Positions 58,239 to 64,000 of a stretch of DNA of 64,000 nucleotides are shown one piece after another (the stretch's first letter is position 1; each line of letters starts with the position of its first letter). This DNA is from Desarmillaria ectypa (taxonomy: Eukaryota; Basidiomycota; Agaricomycetes; Agaricales; Physalacriaceae). The notes below the pieces were generated by a model. The model saw only the letters and a list, made by a program, of their open reading frames with translations, ran no database searches and was not told the origin of the DNA. The position numbers and the translations under genes are program-made. The stretch covers positions 806,001 through 870,000 of the forward strand of contig JAUDYN010000003.1 of assembly GCA_030407005.1 (NCBI GenBank). The letters are read 5' to 3'.

Positions 58239-61034
58239 TCATCGTACATCCGGAGACAGATAATTCCCTCCCACAAGGCAGAGATTCCTAGGTGTGAAGT
58301 GTACATTCGTTATTGGAGTTCTTTTAGTCGGGAAGGACGCGAGGAGATCAGTTCTGAAACTAGGTCAGGTATGAGAAAGCAGGTTGAACGAATAAACGCA
58401 CGTCTCAGAAGATTCTTCTTCATTTGAACCACCGACGACTGCGCCACTACTTGCGAGGCCCAAAGGCGTGTACTGAGTGGTCCCGTTCTCCCGCGGCTTA
58501 CTAGGTGATCCACCTGCGCTCTTCACATCCCAGCATCGAACGGTCCAATCCGCGCCTCCGCTAACCAGTAAAGATGACTCGGCACTGAAAGCCATAGAGT
58601 ATATTGACGCTGTGTGTCCGGACATTTTCTTGATCCTCTTGCCAGTGCCGATGTCCCACAGATTGATAGTCAGGTCCTCCCCTAAACAAGACGTTAGAAC
58701 TTAACATTGAAGAGATCGTAAGTATATCATATACCTCCAGTTGCTAGATATCGTCCATCTGGGCTGATAGCCATTGAAGTTACAGCGCCTTGCTGTCCAA
58801 TGAATACCCGTACGCATGAACCTCGTTGAACGTCCCATAATCGCGCTGTCCAATCACTAGACCCAGTAGCAAGGTACAGAGAATTTGGGTGAAACTCAAT
58901 GCACTAGACACGAATCAGATGAAGCCCGTGTCGTCAGTCAAATGGAAAACATACATCCACGTCGCTTAAATGTCCCGCATAGATGCGCAAACAGCTCGTA
59001 CGATCTGTCGACCACAGCCGGGCTGTCCGATCTCTGCTCGCGGTAGCAAAGTAGACTCCTATAGGACTCCACTTGACGTCCCAGATCGGATTCTCATGTC
59101 CACGGAAGGCAACGACGTTGCTCATCGTTTCCATTGACCACAAACGCACTGTAGCGTCCGCCGAAGCTGATAACAGATACCTAGGAGGATTTGCAGAGCC
59201 GTTGAGGGGATCAAACGCAAGTGAATAGACGGGCCCGCTATGACCGACTAGCTTCCGGGTCGTGCTACCTTTCTTTTCCTTGATTTTGCGAAGAGATGTG
59301 ACTAGGAAGGTTTTGAGTTCAATGGATCAGAATGATAGTGGAATGTACGGACTATCTCTGACAGAGCTTGAAGTGAAGTCACTCCTCATTCCCTTAAGTT
59401 TCTCGCCTTTGAGACTCCATAGTCTAATGTAGCTTTCAGCGAAACCAGCAGCCATTAATGAAGTATCTTGGGAAAAGGTCATGCAAGGTGCTCTATAATG
59501 ATGTAAGAGAACAGCCTCATAGTAAGAATTGAACGTACCCTTCTACAACATTGTGTAATGTATAAGCACAGATACTGGGGAGAGCACGCGCCCTCGCCGT
59601 ATTGGCTTGAGGAGAGTTATTGTCGATGTTACTAAGGGCTGAAGGTTCTAGTCGAATTCTTCGACGTGCGTCTCGCACGGCGTTGACTTCTCTTTCAACA
59701 TCGGTAGTTTTGAACGCAGGGGGGTGAGGTAAAAGGTCCGTTTCTGTTACAGGGAGAACACCAGGCAATAGAGGCGGTCGGGCATACTGGATGTCATATT
59801 GAGCACTAGGGTCCCGTTCAACCATGGCCTGCTCTCGTAGCTGGCGTTCAGATTCTGTACGGAGATCCTCGGCTATCGGTCTAGGACCGAGCTTGAGGTC
59901 GCCTTTCGACGTATTGTACGCTTGAGGATCGGTTACTTTTGTGGTGGCCCCATTTGTTTGAGGAATCAGTGATGATAGCAGACCCGTAGATTCTTCCCAA
60001 GTATTGGGGGCAACTGAAGTGGGATTGGAGGAAGTGACTGTACATTGGAGTTAATAGAAATGTCACAGAATATTTCACAGTTGCATTTACCATCGAATCG
60101 AAGATGGTTATTGACCACGCGCATGACTGCTGCACGTCCTCTTTTGCCCTTTTCACCTGAGAAGCCCTCACCCGCGCCTGAAGCTTCACCTCCAACACCT
60201 TCTGTTAACCACCCTACAAGCAAGCCAAAGCCTGACCGACTCATTCGAATAGCATACTTTTCATCACGAAAGCGTTGAGCCAGCTCGTCATTTTGAACGT
60301 GAGCGGGAAGCAAGAGAGTGGAGAGATGGTGTAGTATTGTTGTGTGAGCAGGAGCAAGAGAAGCCGAGAAAGAAGAGAAAAATCGAAGCGCTGACAGTCT
60401 CGATCAGCAGAGCAACTTGTTGTATCGCCTTGTGGATTACCTGCATCCTTGAAACCGCGCTGTATGAGGTCCAAATAGAAGTGACAAAATATTGGGAACA
60501 GTATTGGTCGAAATTCAGGCTATAACGAGGGTTACATCTAGTTCGAATGACAGATACAGCACTTACTCGGTACATATCCAGGGAACCCTCGACCCAAGCC
60601 TCCAACTCTCGAAATCCCTCTTGCTTATCTGTGGGGTCCAATGACAGGATATCTTCTGCTCCGACAGAACCAATGCTGGCTATTAGGTTCTGGATGCTGG
60701 ATGGGTTCCCCAATGACGTGAGTTCGGTAAGAACATTTGAAGGATCCTTGAGAACGTTTTCGCCAGGCCGAGAGGGTTTTTGTGCAAATACTGCGAGAGC
60801 CTTGACAAGGTCCTCCGAAGTAAGAGTTTCTGGTTGTTTGCCTTTATCGTCGGGAGAGGCAGCTTCGATGACACTTGCAAGAGCCTTCTCAGCAGTAGTA
60901 TGGCCCCGAGCACGCAGGTAGTCGAGGACCATACGATCTGCAAGCGTATTATTTTGTTGCTCTATCGACGCATTATTCCCAGGAGAAGCGGGAGCAGGAG
61001 AACCAGTGGATCTGGGAGGAGTGTTGACCGACAT
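58239..61034 (-). CDS. TAF5: Transcription initiation factor TFIID subunit 5 (TAF5)
   Basis: WD40 subunit of TFIID (and SAGA in many fungi). Starts MSVNTPPRSTGSPAPASPGN; a LisH-like stretch NTLADRMVLDYLRARGHTTA is followed by the TAF5 N-terminal domain (EGFRELEAWVEGSLDMYR, FRPILFPIFCHFYLDLIQRG, NDELAQRFRDEKYAIRMSRS). A mid-part contains PALLPGVLPVTETDL-like text and VEREVNAVRDARRRIRLEPS. The propeller includes ENPIWDVKWSPIGVYFATAS, RDRTARLWSTDRTSCLRIYA, GHLSDVDCIEFHPNSLYLAT, DWTARLWDVQRGSCVRVFIG and SIYSMAFSAESSLLVSGGAD. Last exon: FPTKRTPITNVHFTPRNLCL VGGN. Many introns. Divergent from MAD2, 96 bp between starts. Complete as far as seen. Confidence 0.92.
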
Positions 61035-61060
61035 GGCTGCAGGAGAGCAGAAGAATAGCT

Positions 61061-61066
61061 CACGTG
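61061..61066. promoter_or_regulatory. CACGTG E-box in TAF5/MAD2 promoter
   Basis: CTCACGTGACT context in the 96 bp between divergent starts. Candidate bHLH site. Confidence 0.4.
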
Positions 61067-61086
61067 ACTGAAGTCTGCTATACGCG

Positions 61087-61092
61087 ACGCGT
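61087..61092. promoter_or_regulatory. MCB-like ACGCGT upstream of MAD2
   Basis: ACGCGT within GCGACGCGTG, 39 bp before the MAD2 ATG. Same element as in the RAD51 promoter; G1/S control is inferred from yeast MBF. Confidence 0.4.
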
Positions 61093-61130
61093 GTTTTGCA
61101 TTTTCAAATCCCTTTCTTACAACTCTCACC

Positions 61131-61958
61131 ATGGCTTCAAAGCAAGCAAACCGCCAAGCCATCACCCTCAAAGGCTCTACCGCGCTTGTCACTGAATTCT
61201 TCAAGTATGCAGTCAACACGTGGGTATTCTACGAATCGATGTTCGTATTGCCACTGACAGGTTTCAAAGGATTCTTTTCCAACGGGAAGTGTACCCGTCT
61301 GACGATTTTCATATGGTGAAGAAATATGGGCAAACTGTCCTCGTTACTCAGGATCTCGCGCTGGAGAACTACCTCGAAAGGTCCGTTGCTAACCGTTTGT
61401 GCAGTTTCCCACTTTAACCCTTTGCTAGAATACTGAAACAAGTCCAGAGTAAGATGAACGCACTAACTACTTATCACGATGCTTACCGGTCCATCAGAAT
61501 GGCTGCTTACTGGTTCCGTCACGCAACTGGTTCTCGCCATCATTTCAAAGGACACCCGGACGCCTCTAGAACGCTGGGTGTTTGATATCAAACTTGTTGA
61601 GCCGCCAGCGGACTCTGTCGCTGAAGCGTACGAACCACGACTGCATCTCACTTTGGACGTTTCTAACGGAAATGTTTGATCTAGGCCACCGAAACCAGAG
61701 GCAGAAATACAGTCAGAGATTCGAGCAATTCTGAAGCAAATTATTTCGATGGTCACCTACCTACCAGTGATACACGAACCAACGGTGTTTAATATTTTGG
61801 CATACACATCTGACTCTGCGGACGTTCCTGCTGGTGAATGGGTTGATACTGATCCGTTGGCGATTGAGGCGAGCAAGAGTCAGCAAGTGAAGATGAGGAG
61901 CTTTAGTACAGACGTGCACAGGATTGAGGCCATGGTCGCATATCGATATGAAGAGTAA
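61131..61958 (+). CDS. MAD2: Spindle assembly checkpoint protein MAD2 (HORMA domain)
   Basis: HORMA-domain switch protein that binds Mad1 and Cdc20 to delay anaphase. Starts MASKQANRQAITLKGSTALV then TEFFKYAVNT; a 43-nt intron joins to FQRILFQREVYPSDDFHMVK, KYGQTVLVTQDLALENYLE, an exon with EWLLTGSVTQLVLAIISKDT, PLERWVFDIKLVEPPADSVA, PEAEIQSEIRAILKQIISMV, TYLPVIHEPTVFNILAYTSD and QVKMRSFSTDVHRIEAMVAY. The C-terminal safety-belt segment (SFSTDVHRIEAMVAYRYEE) is intact. About 205 aa, normal. The cell-cycle element ACGCGT lies just upstream. Confidence 0.95.
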
Positions 61959-62206
61959 CTGTGGCATGTGTATAATATAATTGATTTTTGGCAGATAGAT
62001 GGTTGCTCTTGACCGACATAGCCGAGTCCGAGCCAGCCGAGCCGAGCCAAACCGGAATTGCTATGACCACGAATCCCTTTACTGAGACTCCTTTCTCTCG
62101 TTCACTCTTATCCATTCTTTTCTTTTCCCCAATCTTCTTCGTCTGGCTGGCCCCGGACTTTCTTCGACTTTCTTTCATTTTATTATCACTTTCATTCGAC
62201 TTAATC

Positions 62207-64000
62207 ATGGGAGAAAGCTGTTTTCGCAGGGAGTTTCTCAACCCAAAGAGGCTGGCCTTCAATGTCGTTTTCTATGGAATTCATTTTGCGCTCTTTGGTT
62301 ACGGCTGGCATAGCCAGGTGCGTGTACTTACCCTCTATTTATTCCATAATCTTATTCCTGCAGGCCACCAGCACCAAACTCGCTGCCCTCAACGCCCTGA
62401 CTTGGTCCGTGTGGACTTCTCGCGGTGCTGGCCTCGTTCTGGCATTCGATGGTGGCATGATTCTCGTTCCCATGCTAAGAAACGTCATTCGCTTTGTTCG
62501 CCCAAAGCTTACTTGGCTCTTACCCGCCGACGAGAATATCTGGTTCCACAGACAAGTCGCTTATTCTATGGCATTTTGGGCCATGGTCCACACAACGGCG
62601 CACTATGTCAACTTTTTCAATGTCGAGCGCTCTCGTACGTTCTCTCATGCCACCTGATTGCTAGTTGCTAAATCCTGGTACAGAGGTTCGAAAGCAGACT
62701 GCTCTGGACATACACTATACCCAGGCGGGTGGTATCACCGGTCACTTCATGCTCCTCATCATGGTCTTGATGTATGGGACCGCTCACCAGAAAATCCGCA
62801 AGCAATGCTTTGAGGCATTCTGGTACACCCACCACCTTGCCTTCTTCTTCATGATCGGTCTCTACACTCACGCTACGGGATGTTTTGTCCGTGACTCAGT
62901 CAATCCCGATTATATCGGTACATTCCCGTTCTACTCCACTGAACATTGTCTGGGGTATAATAGCTGGAGGTTTACAATTTGGCCCGGAATCATCTACTTT
63001 GGTGAACGTGTGTTTCGTGAATGGCGTGCTAGACGTGCCACTCGGTTGTCCAAAGTTCTTGTACACCCAAGCGGTACGTAGGACATTCTTCTTCGATCTT
63101 GTCATGTGCTTATACTCTTCCAGGCGCCATGGAGCTGCGTATCATCAAGCCTAGTTTCAAGTATACACCTGGACAGTGGTTGTTCCTTCAGGTTCCAGAA
63201 CTTTCACGCTTTCAATGGCATCCTGTGAGTTCCGGACATCATGGTGCCATCCCACGGCTTATCTAAACGTGAACTAGTTCACCATCACATCAGCACCAGG
63301 AGATCCTTATGTGTCTGTCCACGTACGGCAAGTGGGTGATTTCACGATGGGGCTAGGGGAGCGTCTTGGTGTTGGTCCGTCTGTGGTCAGTACGATGACC
63401 CAGGCGGCCATGAAGGGCTCATATAAAGACGAAAAGTCCGACTTGGGGTCCCGAGGTGATTACCTCGAATTAGATGGATCCGACTCTCTCCCCGCTGTCC
63501 GGATTGATGGGCCATATGGTGCTCCAGCGGAGGATGTATTCAATGCCGAGGTAGCCGTACTCGTTGGTGCTGGTATCGGTATGTGACTCTCTTTTTAACA
63601 AGAAGAGCTTTTCTAACTCCCATCGACCAGGCGTAACACCGTTTGCTTCAATTTTAAAGCACATATGGTATAAACAGAGAAGCGGCAACCTCGGCGCCCT
63701 GCGTCGAGTCGAATTCTTCTGGGTTTGCCGCGATGCGCCGTCATTTGGGTGGTTCCAAAGCTTACTGCAGGAAGTTGAAGCTGCTCAAGCGGATCGTGAG
63801 TTAAGCTGCTCTTGACATTGAGCATCAATTCATATTCATTTCTAGCCAACTTCCTTCGCATCAATATCTATCTTACTCAGAAAATTGGGGAAGATATGCT
63901 TTGGAATATCGCGGTCAACGATGCCGGTGCTGCCTACGATCCCCTGACACTCCTCAGGACCCGGACCATGTTCGGTCGTCCCGATTGGATGTCTATCTAT
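62207..64000 (+). CDS. NOXA: NADPH oxidase, NoxA-type (3' end outside window)
   Basis: Flavocytochrome that makes superoxide; fungal Nox enzymes drive sexual development and hyphal signalling. Starts MGESCFRREFLNPKRLAFNV then FGYGWHSQ. Six-helix heme core: LTWSVWTSRGAGLVLAFDGG, RQVAYSMAFWAMVHTTAHYV and QCFEAFWYTHHLAFFFMIGL carry the paired heme His residues. FAD site: GQWLFLQVPELSRFQWHPFT then ITSAPGD; NADPH site: VAVLVGAGIGVTPFASILKH and EFFWVCRDAPSFGWFQSLLQ. At least five introns, one splitting HP|FTITSAP. No EF-hands upstream, which argues against a NoxC/Nox5 type. The frame is open at the right edge (TMFGRPDWMSIY), so about 40-50 residues are missing. Confidence 0.92.

Noticed and set aside
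1..64000. CRISPR arrays, operons, ribosome binding sites, insertion sequences
   Set aside because: The sequence is eukaryotic with dense introns; no such structures were seen, and no tRNA or rRNA genes were recognised.

Overview
The window is nuclear DNA of a filamentous basidiomycete, most likely an Agaricomycete (mushroom-forming fungus). Almost every gene is broken by many short GT-AG introns (about 45-65 nt), genes are packed tightly on both strands, and several protein families here (the membrane protein at the left edge, tandem F-box/LRR proteins, the Ser/Thr-rich single-pass membrane protein) are typical of that class. No rRNA, tRNA, CRISPR array, prophage or intact transposon was seen. 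All intron positions are inferred by eye from splice signals and from continuity of protein families.

Layout. 1-3105: 3' part of an Agaricomycete-type membrane protein of unknown function. 3226-5408: DUF2235 (Tle1-like) alpha/beta hydrolase. 6137-9427: NUS1 and PCM1. 9578-13899: SEC17, DUG3-type amidotransferase, ICE2. 13946-17702: MoaE-type molybdopterin synthase subunit and a PsuG-PsuK fusion for pseudouridine breakdown. 17718-21869: mitochondrial helicase IRC3 and ADP/ATP carrier. 22193-26843: SIZ/PIAS SUMO ligase and an EED-like polycomb WD40 protein. 27050-27641: a small secreted protein made of six 19-20 residue peptides separated by dibasic sites. 27957-36476: ESF1, NudC, complex I Tim17-like subunit, RAP1-like telomere protein, RPS16, mitochondrial L4. 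36581-40133: two F-box proteins. 40317-45291: RAD51, 3-phosphoglycerate dehydrogenase, HIS7. 45627-49841: Pal1-family protein, sphingolipid delta-8 desaturase, RPL13. 50700-58157: MetE-C-like protein, a gene-poor stretch, a type I membrane protein and two small conserved or unknown genes. 58239-64000: TAF5, MAD2 and the 5' part of a NoxA-type NADPH oxidase.

Most genes are core housekeeping functions, arranged as divergent pairs with 90-320 bp promoters or as convergent pairs with very short spacers. Two promoter signals stand out. The shared promoter of the serine and histidine biosynthesis genes carries two identical CCGAGTCA motifs (Gcn4/CPC1-like). The RAD51 and MAD2 promoters each carry ACGCGT (MCB-like) plus a CACGTG E-box.

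The most novel item is the KEX2-processed-type repeat protein at 27050-27641. It has a signal peptide, a short propeptide, and six near-identical peptides cut out by KR/RR sites, and it sits between a polycomb gene and a ribosome biogenesis gene with no visible modifying enzymes. It is a candidate precursor of a secreted peptide signal, repellent-type peptide or RiPP.
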